From CAVVYJ01 sp963752495 (GTDB taxonomy: Bacteria; Pseudomonadota; Gammaproteobacteria; Burkholderiales; Methylophilaceae), in contig CAVVYJ010000002.1 of the NCBI GenBank assembly GCA_963752495.1, forward strand, positions 310,001-374,000: DNA of 64,000 nucleotides, written 5' to 3'. Shown here in pieces: positions 45,647-54,024 of the stretch. The position numbers and the translations under genes are program-made. Numbering within the stretch: position 1 is the first letter of the stretch; each line of letters opens with the position of its first letter. Below the pieces are notes generated by a model. The model was not told the DNA's origin and ran no database searches. It was given only the letters and a program-made list of their open reading frames with translations.

Positions 45647-46974
45647 TATTTTTTAGAGGAAAAATAGCGCTCGGTTTCCGATTTAATGACTTTTGAGAGA
45701 AGTAATAAGGCGATCAAGTTGGGTATCGCCATCATGCCGTTCATCAGATCAGAGAAATTCCAAACAAACTCAAGGCTCACTGTTGCGCCAACCATCACCG
45801 CGATGGTGAAAAAAACACGGTAGATACGGATAGATTTTTCACCAAATAGATATTCCACTGCTTTTTCGCCATAATAATTCCAGCCGATGAGTGTTGAATA
45901 CGCAAATAAGCTGGTGGCAACTGCAACGATGATACTGCCCGTGCTACCCAAGGTTTCTGCCATGCTAGCACTGGTGAGATTGGATGCAGCGATCCCTTGT
46001 GTCCAGCTATCAGCGGTTAAAATGACCAAAGCAGTCATCGTGCAAACCACCAGTGTATCGATAAATGTTTGTGTCATGCTGACCAGCGCCTGAGTAACGG
46101 GGTCTTGTGTGCGCGCAGCCGCTGCAGCGATGGGAGCAGAGCCCAAGCCAGATTCATTCGAGAAAACGCCGCGCGAGATACCATAGCGCATAGCGGCGGC
46201 AACTGTAGCGCCTGCAAAGCCGCCAGTAGCCGCACTCGGCGAAAATGCACTGCCAAAGATTAATCCGAACGCATGCGGGATTTCCTGTATGTTAATCCCC
46301 AGCACGACTAACGAAGCGCCCACATAACCCACAATCATAAACGGCACCAATAGAGATGTGAATTTTCCGATAGTTTTGATGCCGCCTAAAATCACTAAAC
46401 CAGTGAGCAACGTGAGCACGATGCCAGTGACTTGTGTGGGAACATGAAAAGTGGCTTCAAAAATTTTGGCAGTTGCGTTAGCCTGTGTCATGTTACCAAT
46501 ACCGAAAGCCGCAAAAGCAGTAAAGATGGCAAATAGTGTGCCCAGCCATGGCAAACCTGCACCTTTGCTAATGTAGTACATTGGCCCGCCGCGCATTCCA
46601 TGTTTGCCATGTTCGCGATACTTTACTGCTAGCACGGCTTCGGAATATTTGGTCGCCATGCCTACTAAGCCTGTCATCCACATCCAAAATACTGCACCTG
46701 GGCCGCCCAGTGTAATCGCGGTTGCTACGCCAACAATATTGCCAATACCCACTGTAGCTGCCAATGCCGTCATCAGCGCGGCAAAATGGCTGATGTCGCC
46801 ATGATGGCCGTGATCTTTTTGCATGATAAGTTTAAAGGCAAGCGGTAGCGCTCTAAACTGCAGGCCTTTAAGAATAATCGTGAGATAGAGGCCAGTGCCA
46901 ACCAGCAAGACCAGCATAGGTGGCCCCCAAACCCAGCTAGAAAGTGTACCTATGATATTTTCGATTTGATTCAT
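45646..46974 (-). CDS. sodium:alanine symporter family (AGCS) transporter
   Basis: Na+-coupled amino-acid symporter of 442 residues with about 11 helices. The family signature GGPGAVFWMWMTGLVGMATKY is at residues about 88-110, together with ATVGIGNIVGVATAI and RGVFSNESGLGSAPIAAA. Members move alanine or glycine with Na+. It is the first gene of a two-transporter unit with the NSS gene, and its predicted promoter lies in the 58-nt gap to hemF. Confidence 0.93.
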   Translation of the reverse strand: MNQIENIIGTLSSWVWGPPMLVLLVGTGLYLTIILKGLQFRALPLAFKLIMQKDHGHHGDISHFAALMTALAATVGIGNIVGVATAITLGGPGAVFWMWMTGLVGMATKYSEAVLAVKYREHGKHGMRGGPMYYISKGAGLPWLGTLFAIFTAFAAFGIGNMTQANATAKIFEATFHVPTQVTGIVLTLLTGLVILGGIKTIGKFTSLLVPFMIVGYVGASLVVLGINIQEIPHAFGLIFGSAFSPSAATGGFAGATVAAAMRYGISRGVFSNESGLGSAPIAAAAARTQDPVTQALVSMTQTFIDTLVVCTMTALVILTADSWTQGIAASNLTSASMAETLGSTGSIIVAVATSLFAYSTLIGWNYYGEKAVEYLFGEKSIRIYRVFFTIAVMVGATVSLEFVWNFSDLMNGMMAIPNLIALLLLSKVIKSETERYFSSKK

Positions 46975-47032
46975 GCGAATACCCTTTTAGTCTGGAGGCA
47001 GCGATTAAGTAGTAGATGTTACATTAAAATCA

Positions 47033-47935
47033 CTATTGATTTAACCAGTCTTTATCAATCAAGAAGTCAGTATATAGCTTCTCTTCTGCGCTACCTGCGG
47101 CTGGCTTCCAATCATAGCGCCATTTTACAATAGGCGGCATCGACATCAAGATAGACTCGGTGCGACCATTAGACTGCAAGCCGAATAGCGTACCGCGGTC
47201 GAATACCAGATTGAATTCAACATAGCGACCACGCCGGTAGGCTTGAAAGTCGCGTTCATGTTCGCCAAAAGGAGAATCCTTGCGGCGTTGTAAAATAGGT
47301 AAATAAGCTTGTAAAAAGCTATCACCCACCGCGCGTAGCATGGCAAAGCTTTGCTCAAAACCAAGCTCGTTAAAATCATCAAAGAAAATGCCGCCGATTC
47401 CGCGTGGCTCCTTACGATGCTTTAAATAAAAATATTCGTCACAGTGTTTTTTGAATTGCGGGTAGTATTTAGCATCAAATGCATCTAGCGCTGTTTTATT
47501 AGTGCGGTGGAAGTGTACACAATCCTCTCCAAAGCCATAGTAGGGCGTCAAATCCATACCACCACCAAACCACCAAATGGCTTCTTCACCAGTTTTTTCT
47601 GCGACAAAAAAACGCACGTTCATGTGTACGGTTGGTACATAGGGGTTGCGTGGGTGCAATACTAGAGATACGCCCATTGCTTCCCAACTGCGGCCGGCGG
47701 CCTCTGGATGAGCAACGGTTGCTGCTGGTGGCAGCTTGTTGCCCAGAACGTGTGAGAATCCAACGCCTGCCCGCTCAAACACGTTACCATCTTCTAGAAT
47801 GCAGCTGTTCCCACCACCACCTTCGGGTCGCTGCCAGCTGTCTTGCATAAAGTTTTTACCGTCTACCAGTTCAAGCGCTTCTACAATTTTGCTTTGTAGG
47901 GCTTGTAAGTAAGTCAGAACTGCTTGGCTATTCAT
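47033..47935 (-). CDS. hemF: oxygen-dependent coproporphyrinogen III oxidase
   Basis: Aerobic haem pathway enzyme that decarboxylates coproporphyrinogen III to protoporphyrinogen IX with O2. It has 300 residues, the standard length. Conserved elements are WQRPEGGGGNSCILEDG, FERAGVGFSHV, NPYVPTVHMNVRFF, WWFGGGMDLTPYYG and RRGRYVEFNLVFDRGT. Its dependence on oxygen points to an aerobic organism. It lies 5 nt downstream of purD, a common pairing in this class. Confidence 0.97.
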   Translation of the reverse strand: MNSQAVLTYLQALQSKIVEALELVDGKNFMQDSWQRPEGGGGNSCILEDGNVFERAGVGFSHVLGNKLPPAATVAHPEAAGRSWEAMGVSLVLHPRNPYVPTVHMNVRFFVAEKTGEEAIWWFGGGMDLTPYYGFGEDCVHFHRTNKTALDAFDAKYYPQFKKHCDEYFYLKHRKEPRGIGGIFFDDFNELGFEQSFAMLRAVGDSFLQAYLPILQRRKDSPFGEHERDFQAYRRGRYVEFNLVFDRGTLFGLQSNGRTESILMSMPPIVKWRYDWKPAAGSAEEKLYTDFLIDKDWLNQ

Positions 47936-47940
47936 TGGTG

Positions 47941-49209
47941 CTAGCCCTTGATGGCTCGATAGCCAATATCTGTACGGTATTGAGCGCCATCAAACTTGAT
48001 TTCTTTGGCGATTTGGTAAGCGCGTTGTTGTGCGAATTTTACCGTTTCGCCAAGTGTGGTGACACATAATACACGGCCACCACTCGTAACAATTTTGCCA
48101 TCTTCTAATTTTGTGCCAGCCTGGAATACATAGGCATCTTCTAGCGTTTTGGGTAGGCCAGTGATTTCGTCACCGAGTCTAGGGGCATCCGGATAATTTT
48201 TTGCTGCCATCACTACGCCTAATGCGGTACGTCTATCCCATTCGGTTTCTACCATGTTCAATGTGCCATTGACCGCATGTTCGGCAAGTTTTAAAAGATC
48301 CGTTCTTAATCGGAGCATAATCGGCTGAGTTTCCGGGTCGCCCATGCGACAATTAAATTCCAGTGTTTTCACGCTTCCGTCAGGTTTAATCATCAGGCCT
48401 GCGTAGAGAAAACCAGTATAAGGAATACCATCTTTCGCCATCCCCTCTACCGTGGGGCGGATAATCTCGCGCAATACTTTGGCATGAATTTCTGGGGTGA
48501 CGACTGGCGCTGGTGAATAGGCGCCCATGCCGCCCGTATTGGGGCCTTGGTCGCCATCTAACAATCTTTTATGGTCTTGGCTGGTGGCTAGTGCGAGGAT
48601 GTTTTTTCCATCCACCATCACCATGAAGCTGGCTTCTTCGCCTTCTAAAAACTCCTCAATCACCACGCGTGCACCAGCCGCGCCAAGCTTGTTGTCTGCA
48701 AGCATCATGTCGATTGCATCGTGCGCTTCTTTATCACTCATCGCGACCACAACACCTTTACCTGCAGCTAGTCCGTCCGCTTTGATGACAATCGGTGCAC
48801 CTTGTTGTGTGATGTATTCGTGAGCTAATTTTGCATCGCTAAAGGTAGCATAGGCTGCGGTAGGAATATTGTGGCGCACCATAAATGCTTTGGCAAAGTC
48901 TTTAGAGCTTTCCAGCTGCGCTGCTGCTTTGGTCGGGCCAAAAATTTTAAGATTTTCTGCACGGAAAGCGTCTACTACACCTTGCGAAAGTGGAGCTTCC
49001 GGGCCAACAATCGTCATGTAAATTTGCTCTTTTTTTGCAAATTCAACCAGTTCATCCACGCTGGTTAATGGCACGTTTACCATGTCAGGATTCGTTGCCG
49101 TACCCGCATTGCCGGGTGCAACGTAAACACGGCTTATTTCCTTATTCTGCGCGACTTTCCAAGCGAGTGCATGTTCGCGCCCGCCTCCCCCGATAATTAA
49201 TACTCTCAT
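47941..49209 (-). CDS. purD: phosphoribosylamine-glycine ligase
   Basis: ATP-grasp enzyme of purine synthesis joining glycine to phosphoribosylamine. It has 422 residues: the N-domain MRVLIIGGGGREHALAWK, the ATP-grasp region (IKADGLAAGKGV, DGDQGPNTGGMGAYSP) and the C-domain FNCRMGDPETQPIM. It is placed 3 nt after purH and 5 nt before hemF in a single minus-strand operon. Confidence 0.97.
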   Translation of the reverse strand: MRVLIIGGGGREHALAWKVAQNKEISRVYVAPGNAGTATNPDMVNVPLTSVDELVEFAKKEQIYMTIVGPEAPLSQGVVDAFRAENLKIFGPTKAAAQLESSKDFAKAFMVRHNIPTAAYATFSDAKLAHEYITQQGAPIVIKADGLAAGKGVVVAMSDKEAHDAIDMMLADNKLGAAGARVVIEEFLEGEEASFMVMVDGKNILALATSQDHKRLLDGDQGPNTGGMGAYSPAPVVTPEIHAKVLREIIRPTVEGMAKDGIPYTGFLYAGLMIKPDGSVKTLEFNCRMGDPETQPIMLRLRTDLLKLAEHAVNGTLNMVETEWDRRTALGVVMAAKNYPDAPRLGDEITGLPKTLEDAYVFQAGTKLEDGKIVTSGGRVLCVTTLGETVKFAQQRAYQIAKEIKFDGAQYRTDIGYRAIKG

Positions 49210-49212
49210 CTC

Positions 49213-50799
49213 TTAATGCCTAAAGTGGCGAATGCCAGTTGTGATCATCACCAAGCCGTGTTCATCTGCCGCTGCAATCACTTCTTCGTCGCGCATGCTG
49301 CCGCCGGGTTGAATGACACAGATTGCGCCCGCATCAGCAAGTACATCGATACCATCACGGAATGGGAAGAAAGCGTCAGAAGCGACGACTGAGTTTTTGA
49401 GTTCTAAGCCAGCATTCTTCGCTTTAATCGAAGCGATGCGTGTGCTGTCGACGCGGCTCATTTGTCCTGCGCCAACCCCTAAAGTCATGCCGTTACCACA
49501 GAAAACAATCGCGTTGGATTTGACGTATTTTGCCACACGCCAAGCAAATAGCATGTCCGCCATTTGTTGTGGCGTTGGTTTTAATTTGCTCACTATTTTT
49601 AAATCGGCTTGGCTAATTTCATGATTGTCGGCAGTTTGAATCAAAATGCCCGAACCTACACGTTTGCTATCGTGTGAGTTACGTCCGTTCTCCCAATCCG
49701 TCTTACCGCCTTTTGGCAGCGCAATTTTTAGTACGCGCACATTGGCTTTTGCTGCCAGTAAAGCAAGCGCATCTTGTGTGTACTCTGGAGCAATCAGTAC
49801 TTCCATAAATTGTTTTGAAACGGCTTCTGCAGCCGCCAAATCAACAACAGTGTTAAAAGCGATAATGCCGCCAAACGCGCTAGTTGGGTCGGTTTGAAAG
49901 GCTTTGCTGTAAGCCTCAAGCGCATCTTTCCCCAAAGCCACGCCGCATGGGTTCGCGTGTTTTACAATCACGCAAGTGGCGCTATCAAACGACTTGACGC
50001 ATTCCCAAGCCGCATCAGCATCGGCGATGTTGTTATAGCTTAACTCTTTGCCTTGTAGTTGCTGAGCAGTTACCAGTGAGCCTGGTGCAGGATATAAGTC
50101 TCGATAAAACGCTGCTTGTTGATGTGGATTTTCACCGTAACGCAATTCCTGCACTTTCACAAAGCGGCCGTTAGTTTGGTCGGGGAAAGTCTTGCGTGTG
50201 CCATCTGCATTAAAAGAAGATAAATAATCGCTAATTGCAGCATCGTAATTACTAATGCGATTGAATGCGGCAACGGAAAGCGCAAAAGTGGTTGCCTCAG
50301 CAAGCGCGCCCTTATTGGCTTGCAGCTCGGTCAATACTGCTTCGTATTGGTTAGCATCGGTGAGTACAGCCACATCTTTCCAGTTTTTTGCGGCGGAGCG
50401 CACCATGGCAGGACCACCGATATCGATATTTTCAATCGCATCTTCCAACGTGCAATTTGGTTTGGCAACCGTTGCTTCGAACGGATACAAGTTCACAACG
50501 ACCATATCGATGTTTGGGATGTTTTGCGCTTGCATTGCACTCACATGCTCGGGTAAATCGCGCCTGCCTAAAATTCCGCCGTGTACTTTCGGGTGCAGGG
50601 TTTTTACGCGACCATCAAGCATTTCCGGGAAGCCGGTATAGTCACTCACTTCAATCACAGGAATATTGTTGTCACGGAAAAGTTTAGCTGTACCGCCTGT
50701 TGAAAGGATTTCGATGCCTAATTGACTTAACGATTTTGCAAATTCGATGATGCCGTTTTTATCAGAAACACTGATAAGTGCGCGTTTGATGGTTGCCAT
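49213..50799 (-). CDS. purH: bifunctional AICAR formyltransferase / IMP cyclohydrolase
   Basis: Catalyses the last two steps of IMP synthesis. It has 528 residues: an N-terminal MGS-like cyclohydrolase domain (residues 1-195; RALISVSDKNGIIEFAK, STGGTAKLF, GGILGRRD) and a C-terminal formyltransferase domain (about 200-528; LRYGENPHQQAAFY, the catalytic Lys-His in VIVKHANPCG, SAFGGIIAFN, and SDAFFPFRDG near the end). The start codon is only 2 nt from the 123-nt palindrome and no clear ribosome binding site is visible ahead of it. Confidence 0.97.
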   Translation of the reverse strand: MATIKRALISVSDKNGIIEFAKSLSQLGIEILSTGGTAKLFRDNNIPVIEVSDYTGFPEMLDGRVKTLHPKVHGGILGRRDLPEHVSAMQAQNIPNIDMVVVNLYPFEATVAKPNCTLEDAIENIDIGGPAMVRSAAKNWKDVAVLTDANQYEAVLTELQANKGALAEATTFALSVAAFNRISNYDAAISDYLSSFNADGTRKTFPDQTNGRFVKVQELRYGENPHQQAAFYRDLYPAPGSLVTAQQLQGKELSYNNIADADAAWECVKSFDSATCVIVKHANPCGVALGKDALEAYSKAFQTDPTSAFGGIIAFNTVVDLAAAEAVSKQFMEVLIAPEYTQDALALLAAKANVRVLKIALPKGGKTDWENGRNSHDSKRVGSGILIQTADNHEISQADLKIVSKLKPTPQQMADMLFAWRVAKYVKSNAIVFCGNGMTLGVGAGQMSRVDSTRIASIKAKNAGLELKNSVVASDAFFPFRDGIDVLADAGAICVIQPGGSMRDEEVIAAADEHGLVMITTGIRHFRH

Positions 50800-50801
50800 A
50801 T

Positions 50802-50924
50802 AATTTACTTTGTATTCAAATGATAACTGTGTTGGCCTCGTCTTCTGTGGCTAGCTGTACTTATTGTACTATCTGCGCCACATCATCCTCGCCGCCTTGT
50901 TCTCCTTTGAATACACAGTAAATT
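50802..50924. repeat. 123-nt imperfect palindrome between fis and purH
   Basis: The outer arms, 26 nt each (50802-50827 and 50899-50924), are inverted copies identical at 23 of 26 positions; all three differences are T against G. Inside, TGTGGC (50846-50851) mirrors GCCACA (50877-50882) and GTAC (50857-50860) mirrors GTAC (50866-50869), all about the same centre near 50863. The whole segment can therefore fold into one long hairpin. It fills nearly all of the 148-nt fis-purH gap. It may be a MITE-like or transposon-derived element, or a large leader hairpin for purH. No target-site duplication is obvious. Confidence 0.65.
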
Positions 50925-50947
50925 TGACTATGTAAACAGGGTTTAAT

Positions 50948-51178
50948 TTATTCCAAGTGGTACTGCGCCATTTTCTTGCGCAAGGTATTACGGTTAATGC
51001 CCAGCACCTCAGCAGCTTTGCTTTGGTTGCCGCCTACTTTATTCAAAATATATTCCAGCATGGGTTTTTCAATTGAGCCCAGAACCATGTCGTAAATTGC
51101 GTGCGGCGGTTGGCCGTCCAAATGCGTGAAATATTCGTCGAGCGATTTTTTAACGCAATCTGCCAGCTCGGTCGCCAT
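50948..51178 (-). CDS. fis: Fis family DNA-binding protein
   Basis: Nucleoid-associated regulator, 76 residues, short form typical of betaproteobacteria. The C-terminal helix-turn-helix is clear (VGGNQSKAAEVLGINRNTLRKKM). Its ATG overlaps the dusB stop (TAATG), the conserved dusB-fis coupling. It lacks the extended N-terminal beta arm of E. coli Fis (98 residues) that contacts Hin/Gin recombinases. Confidence 0.95.
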   Translation of the reverse strand: MATELADCVKKSLDEYFTHLDGQPPHAIYDMVLGSIEKPMLEYILNKVGGNQSKAAEVLGINRNTLRKKMAQYHLE

Positions 51179-52209
51179 TATGCCGCCAATTCTTCTAGTG
51201 CGTTGTTTGACTCTTCAGCATAAACCAAGCGTTCATTTTTGGTTTTTAGCTCGGCAAAAAAGTCGTCAATCGCCTGCAGTTGCAGTGGAATCGTTTGTAG
51301 GGTGTTCATGCTGTGGCGGAAACTGGCGGAACCAGCAAGACCTTTTGTGTACCACGAGATATGCTTGCGTGCCATACGCATGCCGGTTAAATCACCATAA
51401 AATTCATATAAATCATGCAGATGTTCAAGCATCACTGTGTGAATTTCTTCCACTGTCGGCGGCAAAAGATGTGTTCCCGTTTGCAAAAAGTGTTCGATTT
51501 CGCGAAAAATCCAAGGTCTGCCTTGTGCTGCGCGTCCTATCATCACTGCATCAGCGCCGGTGTAATCTAAAACATGCTTGGCTTTTTCTGGCGTGGTGAT
51601 GTCACCATTGGCGATTAAGGGAATTTGAATAGCTTCTTTAACGGCCCGAATAGTATCGTATTCTGCATCGCCAGTATAAAGGCATGCGCGCGTGCGGCCA
51701 TGCATGGCAAGTGCTTGCACGCCAATATCCTCAGCCATCTTGGCGATTTGTACTGCATTGCGATTTTGTTTGTCCCAACCTGTGCGAATTTTTAAAGTAA
51801 CGGGCACATCTACTGCGTTTACAACAGCTTTTAAAATTTGCGAAACAAGCGGCTCATCTTTTAGGAGCGCGCTGCCCGCCATTACATTGCAGATTTTTTT
51901 TGCAGGGCAGCCCATGTTAATGTCGATAATCTGCGCACCATTATCCACGTTATATTTAGCAGCTTCTGCCATCATTTTTGGGTCAGCACCTGCAATCTGC
52001 ACAGAGATTGGATTTACTTCACCTTCGTGGTTGGCGCGACGCTTTGTTTTCTCACTACCGTAAAGCAGTGAGTTAGAAGTTACCATCTCGCTAACGGCCA
52101 GTCCCGCGCCCATTTTTTTGCATAGTTGGCGGAAAGGTCTATCCGTTACGCCAGCCATGGGCGCAACGATTAAGTTGTTTTTTAAAATGTGATTGCCGAT
52201 TTGCATCAA
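51178..52209 (-). CDS. dusB: tRNA-dihydrouridine synthase B
   Basis: FMN-dependent enzyme that reduces uridine to dihydrouridine in tRNA. It has 343 residues. The TIM-barrel motifs are APMAGVTDRPFRQLCKKMGAG, the catalytic-Cys segment MGCPAKKICN, KIRTGWD, HGRTRACLY, IANGDITTPEKA and MIGRAAQGRPWIF. It heads the dusB-fis operon upstream of purH. The C-terminal helical tRNA-binding domain is present (about 240-330). Confidence 0.96.
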   Translation of the reverse strand: MMQIGNHILKNNLIVAPMAGVTDRPFRQLCKKMGAGLAVSEMVTSNSLLYGSEKTKRRANHEGEVNPISVQIAGADPKMMAEAAKYNVDNGAQIIDINMGCPAKKICNVMAGSALLKDEPLVSQILKAVVNAVDVPVTLKIRTGWDKQNRNAVQIAKMAEDIGVQALAMHGRTRACLYTGDAEYDTIRAVKEAIQIPLIANGDITTPEKAKHVLDYTGADAVMIGRAAQGRPWIFREIEHFLQTGTHLLPPTVEEIHTVMLEHLHDLYEFYGDLTGMRMARKHISWYTKGLAGSASFRHSMNTLQTIPLQLQAIDDFFAELKTKNERLVYAEESNNALEELAA

Positions 52210-52290
52210 TAGTTTTTTAATTTACTGCGAGAAGGTTGCCTATTTTATACGCAATTGCGCTTTGTTAATACTCTTAAATAGCGTTTTGGC

Positions 52291-52575
52291 TTAAATTTTA
52301 GGTGCTGTAAGTTGCTCTAATTGTTTTAGCCAGCTAATTGCATATTCTCTTGGGTTTTCTTGGGTTTCGCCACCGCACATTTCTTCACTTGGTTGCAAGC
52401 TTGCGCAGAATGCAGGGCGTTCTGGCTTGCCAAAAATTGCGCATTTAAAATCTGCCAACAATTGCACACAAGGTACGCCAGCAGGTTTGCCATTGGGCAT
52501 ACCTGGGATGGGGCTATTGATACTGGGCGCGGTGCAACAAGCGCCACAATTTGGTCTGCAATGCATGTTAATCAT
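52291..52575 (-). CDS. YkgJ family cysteine-cluster protein
   Basis: A 94-residue protein with a Cys-rich N-terminus (CRPNCGACCTAPSINSP, then PCVQL, CAIFGKPERPAFC) fitting the YkgJ zinc/iron-chelating family (CxxCxxCC pattern). Function is unknown; a metal-binding role is inferred from the cysteines. The start at 52575 overlaps the upstream gene; the internal Met at 52566 (MHCRPNCGACC) is closer to typical family starts. Confidence 0.82.
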   Translation of the reverse strand: MINMHCRPNCGACCTAPSINSPIPGMPNGKPAGVPCVQLLADFKCAIFGKPERPAFCASLQPSEEMCGGETQENPREYAISWLKQLEQLTAPKI

Positions 52576-53260
52576 CCAAAGGTAAAAACGAGGTTTTTAG
52601 CCAATCGTATTCTATCCACTCAATATCAAAACCTGTTTGGCTTTGTAAACCATGTATTTTTACCGCTACATGCTTTGGGAGTTTTGCAAAGTCTTTTCCT
52701 TCAACACAAAAATATACAGGCAAAGCATGTTTAAGCGAATGGCCTGTAAGCCTCGTGATACAACCTTTTCTGTTGTCAAAATAACGTTTTTCGTACACGC
52801 CTTTGGCAACATATTCTTTTTTGAATCGATCGTCATCATCGGCATATTTTGTAAAAATATCTTCTATTATTGCGGGCTTGCCTTGCAGGCGTGTGATTAA
52901 ATCGCCAGCACCATAAATGAGTGAAAAATAACCCCAGAAATAAAATAAAAAAGGCGCCGATATTGCGATGAGTAATTTTTTTAATTTGGAATCATATAGG
53001 TGCGAATTAAGCCTAAATGCATAAGCAAAAAATGCGAAACAAAAAATACAAATGACTATATTGATGTAAAAGGCAATATTGCGCCAACTGGCGCTGGGGA
53101 TAAAGTGATGCGTCAACGCCCAAATAATTAAGAGTGATTCAATCCCTAACACAATCCCCAAAGTCCACCGGTAGGGCGGAGGAGAAAATGCTGGCGCAGC
53201 CAAGTTTTGGGGTTTGCTTGCTCCTAAATCACGCACTGCTTTTTTAACTTTTTTAGCCAA
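52568..53260 (-). CDS. hypothetical membrane protein
   Basis: A 230-residue protein not recognised. The N-terminus is basic (MAKKVKKAVRDLG), followed by three hydrophobic segments (about residues 32-52, 63-83 and 95-117) and a soluble C-terminal part of about 110 residues containing DRFKKEYVAKGVYEKRYFDNR and a single-Cys segment KGCITRLTG. The topology suggests an inner-membrane protein with a large hydrophilic tail. It overlaps the YkgJ-like gene by 8 nt and is 28 nt downstream of the cinA-like gene, so a shared transcript is likely. Confidence 0.75.
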   Translation of the reverse strand: MAKKVKKAVRDLGASKPQNLAAPAFSPPPYRWTLGIVLGIESLLIIWALTHHFIPSASWRNIAFYINIVICIFCFAFFAYAFRLNSHLYDSKLKKLLIAISAPFLFYFWGYFSLIYGAGDLITRLQGKPAIIEDIFTKYADDDDRFKKEYVAKGVYEKRYFDNRKGCITRLTGHSLKHALPVYFCVEGKDFAKLPKHVAVKIHGLQSQTGFDIEWIEYDWLKTSFLPLDD

Positions 53261-53288
53261 TTTTTGAGTTAAGTATTGTGGTTAAGTA

Positions 53289-54024
53289 CTATTGCCAAAG
53301 GTAACCCAAAGCAGTCACACCTGCTTTCATATCCTGCATGGCCTGTTCTACTTCCGCAGGGTTGCCTTTAGCACCCAACTCAACAAGGCGGTTCGGCTTA
53401 AGTTTAGGCAAGCTAAACACTTTAATATTCGGGTATTTTTTGAGCAAATTATTCATTAGGTCAATCAGCTGGCTCTCAATGCCGTTTGGGATAATAATCG
53501 ACTCCTCTAAATATTCCGTTTGGTGAAACAGGTGCGCGTAATAAGTATCAAGCACCCATTCCACCATCGGGTGTGCCATTTGTGGAAAGCCCGGCACAAA
53601 ATAATGTTGGTTGATACTAAAACCTGCCACACGGTTAACAGGGTTGGGGATAATCTCCGCGCCTTGTGGAAACTCTGCCATGATGACGCGCTTGGGGTAA
53701 GCGCCTTCGCCATATTGCGCCTCAATTTCAGCCACTGCTAGTTTGTTGCGTTCAATCGACACGCCAGCCGCATCTGCCGCGCACTGGCGGGTGTAATCAT
53801 CGGGCGTAGCGCCTATGCCGCCAAAGCTAAACACAATATCACCGCGCGCCATGCTGGCCTTAAGCGATGTTGTAATCTGCTCGGGAATATCCCCCAAATA
53901 ATTTGCCCAATTGAGCTGCAATCCTCGTGCTGGATAACAGCTCAATGACTTTGCTTAAATGCGCGTCTTGGCGCTTGCCAGAGAGGATTTCATCGCCGAT
54001 GATGTAGGCGCCAAAAGTAGTCAT
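53289..54024 (-). CDS. CinA/MoaB-like molybdopterin-binding domain protein (frameshifted)
   Basis: A 244-residue protein (after correction) of the competence/damage-inducible CinA N-domain type. The start MTTFGAYIIGDEILSGKRQD is at 54024 and overlaps the polA stop (TAATG). MoCF-domain residues (GDEILSGK, FSFGGIGATPDDYTRQ, FPQGAEIIPNP, VPGFPQMAHPM) are clear. One extra base near 53929-53933 splits it; deleting it restores ELLSARGLQLNWANYLGD. Homologues are annotated as molybdopterin-binding or CinA family, and the true reaction is unsettled. It is cotranscribed with polA. Confidence 0.85.
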
